Shown here: positions 19,119 to 28,155 of the stretch, piece after piece | How the letters are laid out: each line of letters opens with the position of its first letter | Position numbering within the stretch: position 1 is the stretch's first letter | Assembly (NCBI RefSeq): GCF_000820225.1 | Contig: NZ_CDDK01000041.1 | Location: 90,312-137,183 of the forward strand | DNA: 46,872 nt | Origin: Aeromonas veronii bv. veronii | GTDB lineage: Bacteria > Pseudomonadota > Gammaproteobacteria > Enterobacterales > Aeromonadaceae | Direction: 5' to 3' | Program-made: the position numbers and the translations under genes | Notes under the pieces: model-generated | The model's input: only the letters and a program-made list of their open reading frames with translations | Database searches by the model: none | What the model was told of the DNA's origin: nothing

Positions 19119-20906
19119 ATGATTGCCCTCTCTCTGGCCGGGATCGCCCTAGTCTCCGTGCTGGCCCAATGGCTCGCCTGGTCGCTGCGGGTACCCGCCA
19201 TCCTGTTTCTACTTCTTACCGGCCTGACTCTGGGTCCGGTCAGCGGCCTGCTCGACCCCGATGCCCTGCTCGGGGATCTGCTGTTTCCGCTGGTCTCCCT
19301 GTCGGTAGCCATCATCCTGTTCGAGGGGGCGTTGACCCTTCATCTGGCCGAGCTCAAGGGGATCGGCAAGGTGGTGCGCAACCTCTGCTCCACCGGCATG
19401 CTGGTCAGTTTCGCCGTCATCGGCAGCGCCGGTTACTTCCTGCTGGGGCTGGACTGGCGGGTCGCCACCATGCTCGGCGCGGTGCTGGTGGTAACGGGCC
19501 CGACGGTGATCGCCCCCATGCTCAACGTGATCCGCCCCACCCGGGAGGTAGACCGCATCCTGCGCTGGGAGGGGATCGTCATCGACCCTATCGGCGCCCT
19601 GTTTGCGGTGCTGGTGTTCGAGGCGGTACGCCTCGGCAGTCAGGGGGATCTCATCAGCCATACCCTGCTGGCGCTGGGCAAGACAGTGCTGGTCGGTTCC
19701 CTGATCGGGGTGGCGGCAGGCTGGCTCACCACCCTACTCATTCGCAAGGACTGGCTGCCGGTCAGCCTGCACAAATTCGGCGTGCTGGCGCTGGTGCTGG
19801 TCACCTTCAGCCTTTCCAACTGGCTCAGCCACGAATCGGGCCTGCTGGCAGTGACCGTGTTCGGCATCTGGCTCGCCAATCAGGAGGGGCTGGATCTGGA
19901 GGAGGTGCTGGCGTTCAAGGAGGATCTCGCGGTCATCCTTATCTCCAGCCTGTTTATCCTGCTGGCGGCCCGCCTCGATCTGGCCCAGCTCTGGCAACTC
20001 GGCCCCATGGTGCTGGCGCTGCTGTGCGTGGTGCAATTCGTGGCGCGTCCGCTCTGTATTCTGGTCTCGACCTGGGGCTCGGATCTCTCCTGGCGAGCTC
20101 GCGCCCTGCTGAGCTGGATCGCCCCGCGCGGCATAGTCGCGGCGGCGGTCAGCGCCTCGTTCGCCATCAGCCTGCATCAGGCCGAGATCCCCGATGCCGA
20201 CAAGCTGGTGCCACTGGTGTTTGCGGTGATCATCTCCACCGTGGTGTTGCAGAGCCTCACCTCGGCACCGCTGGCCAGCCTGCTCAAGATGCGCCAGAGC
20301 GCCCCCAACACCTGGCTCATCATAGGGGCCAACTCGGTGGCGCGGGCCATCGGCAAGGCGCTGGCGGATCTGGGTGTGCCGGTGCAACTCTGCGATCCCG
20401 CCTGGGAGTTCTGCAAACAGGCGCGGATGAGCAACCTGCCCTGCTACTTCGGCAACCCCCAGTCGGAGCATGCCGAGCTGCACCTGCCGCTCACCAGCAT
20501 CAGTACCGTGCTGGCACTCTCCCCCAACCGCCACAACAACGCCCTCGGGGTACTGCACTTCGCCCACCTCTACGGCGAGGAGCAGGTCTACTCCCTGCGA
20601 TCCAGCGAACAGCACGGCAAGGCCAACCGGGAGAGCGCCACCTTCCGCGCCCGCCAGAACCTGTTCGGCCCCGACATCAATTATGCCAAGCTGAGCGGTC
20701 TGCTAAGCCGGGGTGGCCAGATCAAGGCGACCCGCCTGAGCGAAGCGTTCGACTGGGCCCAATATCAGGCCGCCAATCCCGGCGCCATCCCGCTATTCGT
20801 CATGGATAGCAAGGGCAAGCCCCACATCGTCACCGGCCCCGTCACCCCGCAGGCGGGTGAGTTGCTGATCGCCCTGCAACCGCCCAGAGAGCAGGGCGCC
20901 GAATGA
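19119..20906 (+). CDS. CPA-type Na+(K+)/H+ antiporter with C-terminal TrkA-like domain
   Basis: This 595-residue inner-membrane protein has about 11-12 hydrophobic segments over residues 1-385. It carries the cation/proton antiporter signatures ILFEGALTLHL and VVTGPTVIAPML. WEGIVIDPIGALFAVLVFE holds the conserved acidic residue of the transport core. The C-terminal part from about residue 400 (WLIIGANSVARAIGKALADL) resembles a Rossmann TrkA-N fold that may sense nucleotides. GAGG precedes the ATG. The next gene starts inside its last codon, so the two are translationally coupled. Likely role is pH and Na+ or K+ homeostasis; the exact ion is not decidable. Confidence 0.88.
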   Translation: MIALSLAGIALVSVLAQWLAWSLRVPAILFLLLTGLTLGPVSGLLDPDALLGDLLFPLVSLSVAIILFEGALTLHLAELKGIGKVVRNLCSTGMLVSFAVIGSAGYFLLGLDWRVATMLGAVLVVTGPTVIAPMLNVIRPTREVDRILRWEGIVIDPIGALFAVLVFEAVRLGSQGDLISHTLLALGKTVLVGSLIGVAAGWLTTLLIRKDWLPVSLHKFGVLALVLVTFSLSNWLSHESGLLAVTVFGIWLANQEGLDLEEVLAFKEDLAVILISSLFILLAARLDLAQLWQLGPMVLALLCVVQFVARPLCILVSTWGSDLSWRARALLSWIAPRGIVAAAVSASFAISLHQAEIPDADKLVPLVFAVIISTVVLQSLTSAPLASLLKMRQSAPNTWLIIGANSVARAIGKALADLGVPVQLCDPAWEFCKQARMSNLPCYFGNPQSEHAELHLPLTSISTVLALSPNRHNNALGVLHFAHLYGEEQVYSLRSSEQHGKANRESATFRARQNLFGPDINYAKLSGLLSRGGQIKATRLSEAFDWAQYQAANPGAIPLFVMDSKGKPHIVTGPVTPQAGELLIALQPPREQGAE

Positions 20907-21475
20907 GCGAGGCCACCCACAATCCGCTGATCGCCCCGCTGCTGGCCCTGCTGCAACAGGCGGCGGGCAGCTACAAGGTACACGAACTGATGGCCGACCT
21001 GCGCCAGCAGGGGGCAATCCCGCCCTTGGCCGACGATGAGCAGTTGCAGCTGTTTCGGGTCAACTTCCTGATCATGAACGCCCTCTACCAGCTGCAGGCC
21101 GAGCTCTGGCAAGAGGGGTGGTGGCTGGTGATCAGTACCCTGGATATCCGGCTCGAACCGCTGGCCGGGAATCAGGAGGTCAACCACGGCTTTGCCGTTG
21201 GCGAAAATCTGCGTAGCTACTATCTCGACTGGCAGGTGTTCTGGCAGACGGATCGGGCAGAGGTAGAAACCCTGCTCAACCGCTTCTGGCGCACCTATGA
21301 CGGGGAGGGGCACAAGGAGGAAGCGCTGGCGCTGTTCCAGCTGGATGAAGGGGCGAGCCAGGAGGCGATCCGCCGCCGCTGGCGGGAGCGGGCATTGCAG
21401 CACCATCCGGATCGGGGTGGCAATGCCGAGACCTTTGTCCGCATCCGCTGGGCATGGGAGGTCCTGCGGGGATGA
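20903..21475 (+). CDS. DnaJ-related protein with C-terminal J domain
   Basis: In this 190-residue protein the first ~130 residues match the DNAJ_related N-terminal region seen in Vibrio and Aeromonas proteins (LLQQAAGSYKVHELMADLRQ and FLIMNALYQLQ). A short J domain lies at the C terminus, with the HPD tripeptide at residues 168-170 in ALQHHPDRGGN, the residues that stimulate Hsp70 ATPase. The ATG overlaps the antiporter stop by 4 nt (ATGA). There is no Gly/Phe or zinc-finger region, so it is a specialised cochaperone. Its coupling to an antiporter is unexplained. Confidence 0.85.
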   Translation: MSEATHNPLIAPLLALLQQAAGSYKVHELMADLRQQGAIPPLADDEQLQLFRVNFLIMNALYQLQAELWQEGWWLVISTLDIRLEPLAGNQEVNHGFAVGENLRSYYLDWQVFWQTDRAEVETLLNRFWRTYDGEGHKEEALALFQLDEGASQEAIRRRWRERALQHHPDRGGNAETFVRIRWAWEVLRG

Positions 21476-21539
21476 TCCCGTTGCCGCATATAAAGGGCAG
21501 GCATAGACTGGAGCTGGATATTCCCCACAGGAGAGCATC

Positions 21540-21788
21540 ATGACAGTCAGTGAACTTCGTAAGCTCTATCAGCAACAGATCCTGCAAGAGGCCGAAATCC
21601 TCCACGACGTGGCCATCCCCGGATGGATCATCGAATTCAGAGGCAAGGATGGCGCCCTCTACGAGCTGACCGACACCCTCGGCTGCCCGGTCAGTTTCGG
21701 CACTGTCGAGCAGGCCCGCGAACATCTGCATCAGGTGGCCGACTGCCCGGTTCAGGTGGAGCACCTCTACCGCTTCTTCGAACGCTAG
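21540..21788 (+). CDS. Small conserved hypothetical protein
   Basis: This is an 82-residue acidic soluble protein, not assigned to a family. It starts at an ATG with a good CAGGAGAG site, 64 bp after the DnaJ-related gene. A terminator follows closely, so it closes that transcript. The sequence is compact (IPGWIIEFRGKDGALYELTD), suggesting a small alpha/beta domain. Two cysteines are present. Codon use matches its neighbours, which supports a real gene. Confidence 0.75.
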   Translation: MTVSELRKLYQQQILQEAEILHDVAIPGWIIEFRGKDGALYELTDTLGCPVSFGTVEQAREHLHQVADCPVQVEHLYRFFER

Positions 21789-21804
21789 CGCCACCCACCG
21801 CACA

Positions 21805-21835
21805 GTAAAAAGGCTCCCGAGGGAGCCTTTTTGTT
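21805..21835. terminator. Bidirectional terminator
   Basis: AAAAAGGCTCCC-GA-GGGAGCCTTTTT lies between the convergent 82-residue gene (stop 21788) and the MscS-like gene (stop 21850). It can act on both strands. Confidence 0.9.
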
Positions 21836-21849
21836 AATCCGGTTGCTTT

Positions 21850-22362
21850 CTATTCCGGTTGCAGTGGTTCCGCCACCTTGCCCTCCAGCTTTCTGACCGG
21901 CTTTTGCAGGATCAGGTTGGCTGGATAGGTGACCAGATCGCCGTTGTCATCACGCACCCGCACGTAGAACAAGCCAATCTCGGTGATGACGCCGGTGACC
22001 GAATCATCCTTGTCGAGGATGCGGATCCGGTCGCCAATCTTGTAGGGGAAGGCGAAGAAGATGGTGATGCTGGCGGTGATGTTGGAGAGGATCGACCACT
22101 GGGCGACCATGGCGACCCCCAGTACCGCAAAGAAGGAGGACGCGAGCACTACCAGTCGGGAGAAGTCGAGCCCCCATACCCCGGCCAGCACCAGCAAGGT
22201 GGCGCAGCCGAGCAGGAAGTGGAACACATGGGCCACGTAGAGCACCCGGTTCTCGCTCACCTGCCTGCTCTGACCGAGCGCCAGCAGGCTCTTGTGAATC
22301 AGCCGCCGGATCAGGGTATGACCCAGCAACAGCAGCAGGGTCAGGCCAATTGATTGCCACAT
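21850..22362 (-). CDS. Short MscS-like membrane protein
   Basis: In this 170-residue protein, three hydrophobic helices (about 3-17, 43-66 and 70-88) precede a beta domain with the MscS signature. The pore-lining-like helix is WSILSNITASITIFFAFPYKIGD, given here in part as ILSNITASITIFFAFPYKI, followed by DRIRI and NGDLVTYPANLIL. It keeps only the core channel and upper beta domain, as in other minimal MscS proteins, and lacks the C-terminal alpha/beta domain. GGAGG lies 8 nt before the ATG, and zntB ends 13 bp upstream, so the two form an operon. Gating is probable but unproven. Confidence 0.85.
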   Translation of the reverse strand: MWQSIGLTLLLLLGHTLIRRLIHKSLLALGQSRQVSENRVLYVAHVFHFLLGCATLLVLAGVWGLDFSRLVVLASSFFAVLGVAMVAQWSILSNITASITIFFAFPYKIGDRIRILDKDDSVTGVITEIGLFYVRVRDDNGDLVTYPANLILQKPVRKLEGKVAEPLQPE

Positions 22363-22375
22363 GGGTTACGCCTCC

Positions 22376-23341
22376 TTACCACCAGCGCCGATGTTTGAGC
22401 CAGATAGCCAGCCCGCTTGCCAGCGCCACCAAGGATCCGCAGAAGACCCAGAAGGCGGTCGGATTCTCGGCCCCGGGGATACCGCCGAGGTTGATGCCAA
22501 ACAGGCCGGTCAGGAAACTGGCGGGCAAAAAGAGCAGCGCCATCACCGACATCTGGTAGGCGCGGCGGTTGGTCGCCTCCGCCATCAGATTGTTGATCTC
22601 GTCTGCCAGCACGGCGGTGCGTGCCACTCCGGCATCGAGGTCATCGAGCCAGCGCCGCAGCCGATCGGCGATATCGAGCAGACGACGGCGGTCATCCTCA
22701 TCCAGCCAGCTGATCTTCTCGTTGGCCAGCCGCGCCACCAGATCCCGCTGCGGCGAGAGGTAGCGGCGGATCATGATGAGCTGCTTGCGGATCAGCGCCA
22801 AGCGGCCATTGGCGGGCATGTCGCGCATCAGCACCATCTCCTCCAGATCGAGGATCTTGTCGTGCAGCTCCTCGACAAACTCCCCCGCCCGATCGGTCAG
22901 GGCATCGCAAATCTCTACCAGCCAGTCGGCCGGGGTATCGGCGCCGCCCCCCAGCTTGAGCTGGTTGAAGACATCCTGTTCGGAGAGCAGCGGACGACGA
23001 CGGCTGCTGATGATGAGATCCGGGGTGATGAAGATACGCAGCGCCACCATCTCTTCGGGCCTGTGATCCTTGTTGTGGTTGATGCCGCGCAGGATCAGCA
23101 GCACCGTCTCCCCCATCCGCACCAGCTTGGGACGATTGCTCTGGCCGAGCAGCGACTCCCTGGCCGCCTCGCTGAGCAAGGGGGTCTGCAACAGCCAGCG
23201 CGCCGAATCGGGATTGCCGTAATCCAGATGCAGCCAGCCGGGATGCGCCGCCGGGACTTCGCTTCCCGCCGTCAGCGGCGCCATGCCACCCTTGCCATCC
23301 AGAGTCAGGGCATAAATCACTTCACCGGGCACCCGATCCAT
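22376..23341 (-). CDS. zntB: Zinc transporter ZntB (CorA family)
   Basis: This 321-residue member of the CorA/ZntB metal transporter family is close to E. coli ZntB (327). A large N-terminal cytoplasmic domain holds WLHLDYGNPDSARWL, DALTD and the long helix LHDKILDLEEMVL. Two C-terminal membrane helices carry the GIN selectivity motif at 282-284 in LFGINLGGIPG. The Met at 23341 is chosen because it has an AAGGAGA site 5 nt away; the ATG at 23362 has none. It mediates zinc movement in enteric bacteria, with direction debated in the family. Its partner here is a small MscS-like gene. Confidence 0.93.
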   Translation of the reverse strand: MDRVPGEVIYALTLDGKGGMAPLTAGSEVPAAHPGWLHLDYGNPDSARWLLQTPLLSEAARESLLGQSNRPKLVRMGETVLLILRGINHNKDHRPEEMVALRIFITPDLIISSRRRPLLSEQDVFNQLKLGGGADTPADWLVEICDALTDRAGEFVEELHDKILDLEEMVLMRDMPANGRLALIRKQLIMIRRYLSPQRDLVARLANEKISWLDEDDRRRLLDIADRLRRWLDDLDAGVARTAVLADEINNLMAEATNRRAYQMSVMALLFLPASFLTGLFGINLGGIPGAENPTAFWVFCGSLVALASGLAIWLKHRRWW

Positions 23342-23481
23342 CTCGTCTCCTTCTCGTTTCATGTGCTGGCCCCAGCTTACACCAAAGGCGGGGCCGACTC
23401 AGCCCCGCGCCTGGAAGGGGAGGCCTGTGTTAACATGGCCGCTCTCGTTTTCCATCCGCTTTCACTACAGGAAACCATGCC

Positions 23482-23931
23482 ATGCCCATCTGGGTTGATG
23501 CCGATGCCTGCCCCATTCCGGTCAAGGAGATCCTCTACCGCGCCGCCCACCGCGCCCAGGTCGTCACCACCCTGGTGGCCAATCAGGGGTTGCGGGTGCC
23601 CCCCTCGCCCTTCATCAAAACCCAGCAGGTGGAAAAGGGATTCGATGTGGCAGATCATGTCATCGCCCAGCAGGTTCAGCCCGGCGATCTGGTGATCACC
23701 GGTGATATCCCCCTCGCCTCCTGGGTGATCGATGCTGGCGGCGAGGCACTCAATCCCCGCGGCGAGACCTACACCCGCGAGACCATCAAGGCGCGGCTCG
23801 GCATGCGCAACTTTATGGAAGAGCTGCGCTCGGCCGGCGTGCAGACCGGCGGCCCGGCCCCCTTCAATGCTGCCGACAAACAGCGCTTCGCCAACGCCCT
23901 CGACAAGTGGCTGGTCAAAGGCAAGCTGTAA
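23482..23931 (+). CDS. yaiI: YaiI/YqxD family protein (UPF0178)
   Basis: This 149-residue conserved protein has the N-terminal signature [16 protein letters not shown], then [21 protein letters not shown] and NPRGETYT. The aspartates suggest a PIN/NYN-like nuclease fold, but no activity is known to me. AGGAAACC precedes the ATG. It is transcribed alone, divergent from zntB, and followed by a terminator. Length agrees with E. coli YaiI (152). Confidence 0.93.
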   Translation: MPIWVDADACPIPVKEILYRAAHRAQVVTTLVANQGLRVPPSPFIKTQQVEKGFDVADHVIAQQVQPGDLVITGDIPLASWVIDAGGEALNPRGETYTRETIKARLGMRNFMEELRSAGVQTGGPAPFNAADKQRFANALDKWLVKGKL

Positions 23932-23940
23932 AGAGACCCT

Positions 23941-23966
23941 AAAGGCGCCCTGTCTGGGCGCTTTTT
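23941..23966 (+). terminator. yaiI terminator
   Basis: GCGCCC (23945-23950) pairs with GGGCGC (23956-23961) around TGTCT, followed by TTTTT. It starts about 10 bp after the yaiI stop. Confidence 0.82.
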
Positions 23967-24056
23967 CGCCGTAACATCCTGATTTTTAAAATAAGAGCTG
24001 ACCACCACCGTCAGGCTGGTAAGATGCGCCGCCATCTTGTCCACGCCGTAATCATC

Positions 24057-24557
24057 ATGACCGCCCAAGGGCACCTGCTCTTCTCCGTTACCTGTACCCT
24101 GATTGCCCACAAACTGCAGCTGACGCCGGCCCTGGCCGATGCCAGCCTGTGGCAGAGCATCCCGATCGCGCTGGCCAGCGCCCTGCTGCCGGATCTCGAC
24201 CACCCCAAATCACTGCTGGGGCAGCAACTGCCGTGGATCTCCAAGCCCCTGTCGCGCCTCTTTGGCCATCGCGGCTTCACCCACAGTCTGCTGGCGGTCG
24301 CCGCCGCTGTCTGGGGGCTGAACCAGAGCCTGCCGCCGGACACCCTGCCCATGGGGGTCAAGGATGCGCTGATCGTCGGCTACCTCAGCCATCTGCTGGG
24401 GGACTGGCTCACCCCGGCGGGCATTCCGCTCTTCTGGCCCATCAAGCGCCGTTACCGCCTGCCGGGCTGGCCGCTGCGCAGCGGCGGCGCCATCGAAACC
24501 GGCTTTTGCACTCTCACCCTGCTGGTCGCCGGCTGGTGGTGCGGCTGGCGCCTGTAG
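24057..24557 (+). CDS. ydjM: YdjM-type inner-membrane metal-dependent hydrolase
   Basis: This 166-residue membrane protein begins MTAQGHLLFS like E. coli YdjM. Conserved polar motifs inside or next to membrane segments are LLPDLDHPKS, FGHRGFTHSLLA and YLSHLLGDWLTPAG, whose His and Asp residues suggest metal binding. The Met at 24057 is preferred to the upstream frame start at 24024 on homology. In E. coli ydjM is LexA-controlled, but I could find no convincing LexA box here. It stands between the yaiI terminator and the nupC terminator. Confidence 0.88.
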   Translation: MTAQGHLLFSVTCTLIAHKLQLTPALADASLWQSIPIALASALLPDLDHPKSLLGQQLPWISKPLSRLFGHRGFTHSLLAVAAAVWGLNQSLPPDTLPMGVKDALIVGYLSHLLGDWLTPAGIPLFWPIKRRYRLPGWPLRSGGAIETGFCTLTLLVAGWWCGWRL

Positions 24558-24567
24558 GCCAGAAACG

Positions 24568-24593
24568 AAAAAGCCCCTGACGAGGTCAGGGGC
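24568..24593 (-). terminator. nupC terminator
   Basis: On the minus strand a 9-bp stem (24593-24585 with 24581-24573, GCCCCTGAC and its complement) is followed by TTTTTCG. It is 29 bp past the nupC stop. The plus side lacks a T tract. Confidence 0.85.
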
Positions 24594-24621
24594 CCAAGCA
24601 GTGGTGCGAACCACTAGAGGA

Positions 24622-25827
24622 TCAGATCATGATGCCTGCGATAACAGCAGAGAGCAGGCTGACCAGAGTAGAACCGTAGACCAGCTTCAGGCCAAAGCGG
24701 GAAACCATGTTGCCCTTCTCTTCGTTCAGCGCTTTTACCGCACCGGCGATGATGCCGATGGAGCTGAAGTTGGCGAAGGAGACCATGAAGATGGAGAGGA
24801 TGCCGACGGTGCGCGGAGAGAGCTCGGCAGCCACCTTGCCCAGATCCATCATCGCCACGAACTCGTTGGTCACCAGCTTGGTCGCCATAATGGAGCCCGC
24901 TTGCAGCGCTTCACCACTCGGGATACCCAGGATCCAGGCGACTGGGTAGAAGAGGTAACCCATGACGAACTGGAAGTTCACGCCAAATGCCATCTCGAAC
25001 AGGTAGTTGATGAGGGCGATCAGAGCGATGAAGCCCACCAGCATGGCACCCACGATCACGGCAACGGTGAAACCGGCCATGATGTACTCGCCCAGCATCT
25101 CGAAGAAGTTCTCTTTCTTCGGGGTGTGGTGCTCGTCACCTTCGGCAATGGCCTTGATGTCGGTCACGGAGTTATCCGGCTCGTAGGGGTTGATCAGCGA
25201 CAGCACGACGAAGGTACTGAACATGTTGAGCACCAGCGCGGCAACCACGTAGCGCGGCTCGATCAGCTGCATGTAGGCACCGACGATGGACATGGAGACG
25301 GTAGACATGGCCGTCGCCGCCAGGGTGTACATCTGCTTCTCGTTCAGGTGCGGCAGGATGTTCTTGAGGGCGATGAAGTTCTCGGACTGGCCGACGATCA
25401 TCGAGCTGATGGCGTTGAAAGACTCCAGCTTGCCCATGCCGTTGATCTTGGCCAGCACGGTACCGATACCGCGGATCACCAGCGGCAGCAGGCGGATGTA
25501 CTGCAGAATACCGATCAGCACGGAGATGAAGACGATGGGCATCAGCACCATCAGGAAGAAGGAGAAGGCCCCTTCGTTGACCAGACCACCGAACACGAAG
25601 TCGGTACCCTGTTTGGCAAACTCCATCAACTTGGTGAAGCCGGCCGCGAAGCCACCCACCACCGCCAGACCCACTTCGGAGTTCAGCATGAACCAGGCCA
25701 GCGCCAGTTCGACCACCAGCAGTTGGCCGATATAACGCAGCTTGATCTGTTTCCAGTTGTGGCGGTTAGCCAGCAGAGAGAGAGCGAGGACCATCACCAG
25801 TCCGAGCACAAAGTGAACGTATTCCAT
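24622..25827 (-). CDS. nupC: Concentrative nucleoside transporter NupC
   Basis: This 401-residue H+-coupled nucleoside importer of the CNT family is very similar to E. coli NupC (400). Conserved segments are [51 protein letters not shown] and [14 protein letters not shown], which form the nucleoside and cation sites. Start ATG 25827 gives [12 protein letters not shown]. It is monocistronic with its own terminator. The long AT-rich upstream spacer holds two AAACGTTT palindromes, possible sites for a LacI-family regulator such as CytR or PurR. Confidence 0.94.
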   Translation of the reverse strand: MEYVHFVLGLVMVLALSLLANRHNWKQIKLRYIGQLLVVELALAWFMLNSEVGLAVVGGFAAGFTKLMEFAKQGTDFVFGGLVNEGAFSFFLMVLMPIVFISVLIGILQYIRLLPLVIRGIGTVLAKINGMGKLESFNAISSMIVGQSENFIALKNILPHLNEKQMYTLAATAMSTVSMSIVGAYMQLIEPRYVVAALVLNMFSTFVVLSLINPYEPDNSVTDIKAIAEGDEHHTPKKENFFEMLGEYIMAGFTVAVIVGAMLVGFIALIALINYLFEMAFGVNFQFVMGYLFYPVAWILGIPSGEALQAGSIMATKLVTNEFVAMMDLGKVAAELSPRTVGILSIFMVSFANFSSIGIIAGAVKALNEEKGNMVSRFGLKLVYGSTLVSLLSAVIAGIMI

Positions 25828-25943
25828 ACCTGTAGCACCTGAGTAAATTGTAATTTTTGACCGGCGCCATCATAGACATTTGCACATTTAAAAATCAGAT
25901 AGCCATCACAATCCCGCGCAATATTATGGAGGCAGGATAATAC

Positions 25944-26160
25944 AAACGTTTTTAAATTAATTGTGCAATGAACTGATATTAATCGCGCAACACAGATAAC
26001 ATAAATCCTTTTAAAACATAATGTTGAATAGTGGTGGCGCCGTTTTCATATTCTTTGAAAATATTTAATCAGCATTTTCGCAACATTCCCTGTGGCGCAG
26101 TAACTGTTCGTGGAATATTTCAAAATCATTATATTAAAATACCGAAAATAGAAAACGTTT
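25944..26160. promoter_or_regulatory. AT-rich nupC/dbpA spacer with two AAACGTTT palindromes
   Basis: The spacer 25828-26369 (542 bp) is AT-rich and has no convincing gene. AAACGTTT occurs at 25944-25951 and 26153-26160, the core form recognised by LacI-family proteins (PurR, CytR and relatives). TTGTGCAATG at 25961-25970 may be a further half-site. Promoters for both nupC and dbpA must lie here, but none is clear enough to place. Confidence 0.3.
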
Positions 26161-26369
26161 ATCCATGATAAATAATTAGATGAGTGTTTGAAAAATAGTC
26201 CTTATCGCATTGTCGGTGATCGTCCGCGATCGGTTTGGCAACAAATGAACCTTTCATGGCCCCTCGTGGCCAGCCGTTCAAAAATCCGCCACATCCGGTG
26301 CCACATTCTGGTATGATGCGCGGCCTTAGCGCTCGCGCATCCCCGTTTTCTCCGAAATAGAGTCCTTTT

Positions 26370-27749
26370 GTGAACAACAGCGAATTTAGCAGCCTCAATC
26401 TCTCCCCCGCCCTGCAAGAGAACCTCACCAGCCTGGGTTACCTGCAGATGACCCCGATCCAGGCCCAGAGCCTGCCCCTGGTGCTCGATGGCAAAGACCT
26501 GATCGCCAAGGCAAAAACCGGCAGCGGCAAGACCGCCGCCTTCGGCCTCGGCCTGCTGGCCAAGCTCAACGTCAACCGCCTCGAAGTGCAGGCGCTGGTG
26601 CTCTGCCCGACCCGCGAACTGGCGGATCAGGTGGCTCAGGAGATCCGTCGTCTGGCGCGCGCCCTGCCCAACGTCAAGCTGGTGACCCTGTGCGGCGGCA
26701 CCCCGACCGCACCGCAGTCCGCCACCCTGAGCTTTGGTGCCCACATCGCCGTCGGCACCCCGGGTCGCATTCTCAAACATCTGGAGCAAGGCACGCTGGA
26801 GCTCTCCGGCCTCAAGACGCTGGTGCTGGACGAAGCGGATCGCATGCTGGACATGGGCTTTGGCGAAGATATCAACCGGGTCATCAGCTATGCCCCCGAG
26901 CGCCGCCAGACCCTGCTCTTCTCCGCGACCTATCCGGAAGGGATCGCCCAGATGAGCCGCGGCGTGCAGCGCAATCCGGTCGAGGTGAGCGTGGAGTCCC
27001 TGCACGAGGGGAGCGCCATCGAACAGAAGCTCTACGAAGTGCCTGCCGGTCAGCGCCTCGACGCCCTCACCTGGCTGCTGAGTCACTACCAGCCAAGCTC
27101 CTGCGTGGTGTTCTGCAACACCAAGCGCGCCTGTAACGACGTGGCCGACCATCTGGCCGCCAAGGGCTTCTCGGCGCTGGCGCTGAATGGCGATCTGGAA
27201 CAGCGCGAGCGGGATCAGGTGCTGGTGCGTTTTGCCAACGGCAGCGCCACCATTCTGGTGGCCACCGACGTGGCGGCCCGCGGCCTCGACATCAAGGAGC
27301 TGGGCGCCGTCATCAACTACGAGCTGACCTATGATCCGGAAGTGCACGTGCACCGCATCGGTCGTACCGGTCGTGCCGGCCAGCAGGGTCTGGCCCTGAG
27401 CCTCTATCAGCCGAACGAGGCCCAGCGCGTCAACTTTATCGAAGAGTACCAGCAGGCCCCGATGCCGCTGGGAGATCTCGACAGCATCGGCCGCGACATC
27501 AAGCCGATCGCCCCGCAGATGGTGACCCTCTCCATCGATGCAGGCCGCAAGACCAAGGTGCGGGCCGGTGACATTCTGGGCGCCCTGACCGGTGAAGGCG
27601 GCATTGCCGGCGCCGATGTGGGCAAGATCCAGATCTCCGAGCAGTACTCCTACGTCGCGGTGAAGCGCAGCGTGGCGAGCGCCGCCCTCAAGCGGTTGCA
27701 GGAAGGCAAGATCAAGGGTCGCAGCTACCGCGCCCGCAAACTGGGCTAA
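26370..27749 (+). CDS. dbpA: ATP-dependent RNA helicase DbpA
   Basis: DbpA is a DEAD-box helicase for 50S ribosome assembly that recognises hairpin 92 of 23S rRNA. All motifs are visible: TPIQAQSLP (Q motif), AKTGSGKT (residues 48-55), PTRELA, TPGR, DEAD (154-157), SAT, ARGLDI and HRIGRTGRAGQ. The C-terminal ~75 residues (KTKVRAGDILGALTGEGGI onward) match the DbpA RNA-binding domain. The total, 459 residues, fits E. coli (457). The start is a GTG at 26370. Transcribed alone from the AT-rich spacer. Confidence 0.95.
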   Translation: MNNSEFSSLNLSPALQENLTSLGYLQMTPIQAQSLPLVLDGKDLIAKAKTGSGKTAAFGLGLLAKLNVNRLEVQALVLCPTRELADQVAQEIRRLARALPNVKLVTLCGGTPTAPQSATLSFGAHIAVGTPGRILKHLEQGTLELSGLKTLVLDEADRMLDMGFGEDINRVISYAPERRQTLLFSATYPEGIAQMSRGVQRNPVEVSVESLHEGSAIEQKLYEVPAGQRLDALTWLLSHYQPSSCVVFCNTKRACNDVADHLAAKGFSALALNGDLEQRERDQVLVRFANGSATILVATDVAARGLDIKELGAVINYELTYDPEVHVHRIGRTGRAGQQGLALSLYQPNEAQRVNFIEEYQQAPMPLGDLDSIGRDIKPIAPQMVTLSIDAGRKTKVRAGDILGALTGEGGIAGADVGKIQISEQYSYVAVKRSVASAALKRLQEGKIKGRSYRARKLG

Positions 27750-27777
27750 GGTTTTTTGCAAGCCATTAGCCAGACCA

Positions 27778-27801
27778 CAGGCGCCTGACAGGCGCCTGTT
27801 T
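27778..27801 (+). terminator. Possible dbpA terminator hairpin
   Basis: CAGGCGCC (27778-27785) pairs with GGCGCCTG (27791-27798), followed by only TTTC. The decamer CAGGCGCCTG occurs twice in direct succession, so alternative foldings exist. As a terminator it would be weak. Confidence 0.45.
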
Positions 27802-27838
27802 CATATCTCCGATGCCGCCATGCGGCAAGACAGGCACC

Positions 27839-28129
27839 ATGACCCAAGCAATCCAAACCGATGTGAGCTGCCAGAACTGCGAAGCCTGCTGCTGCCGCCT
27901 CGAAGTGATGCTCTTTACCGATACCGGCGTGCCGGACCGTTATGTACTGGAACGGGATGGCGAGATACCGGTTATGCGCCGGCTGGACGATGGCTGGTGC
28001 GCCGCCCTCGACCGCAACACCATGATGTGCCGTATCTACGAGGTACGACCGCTGATCTGCCGCGAATTCGAGATGGGTGAACCCGACTGCGTTGACGAAC
28101 GGGACAAGTGGTTTATCAAGCTGGATTGA
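27839..28129 (+). CDS. YkgJ-type cysteine-cluster protein
   Basis: This 96-residue protein has the zinc- or iron-binding cysteine pattern of the YkgJ/UPF0153 family. The N-terminal cluster is SCQNCEACCCRLEV, and the second cluster MMCRIYEVRPLICREF is followed by a last Cys in GEPDC. The ATG at 27839 is preferred to the frame start at 27812 because family members start near the first cluster. Bound metal and function are unknown. It follows dbpA by 89 bp across a weak hairpin and may be partly cotranscribed. Confidence 0.85.
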   Translation: MTQAIQTDVSCQNCEACCCRLEVMLFTDTGVPDRYVLERDGEIPVMRRLDDGWCAALDRNTMMCRIYEVRPLICREFEMGEPDCVDERDKWFIKLD

Positions 28130-28155
28130 GCCAAGGCCAGTCAGGATAAGGGTGG

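Noticed and set aside
23998..24014. LexA-like CTG...CAG upstream of ydjM
   Set aside because: The spacing is 11 nt, not 10, and the centre is GC-rich (ACCACCACCG), unlike a LexA box.
26202..27761. 519-codon minus-strand open frame across dbpA
   Set aside because: It is antisense to dbpA; all helicase motifs lie on the plus strand.
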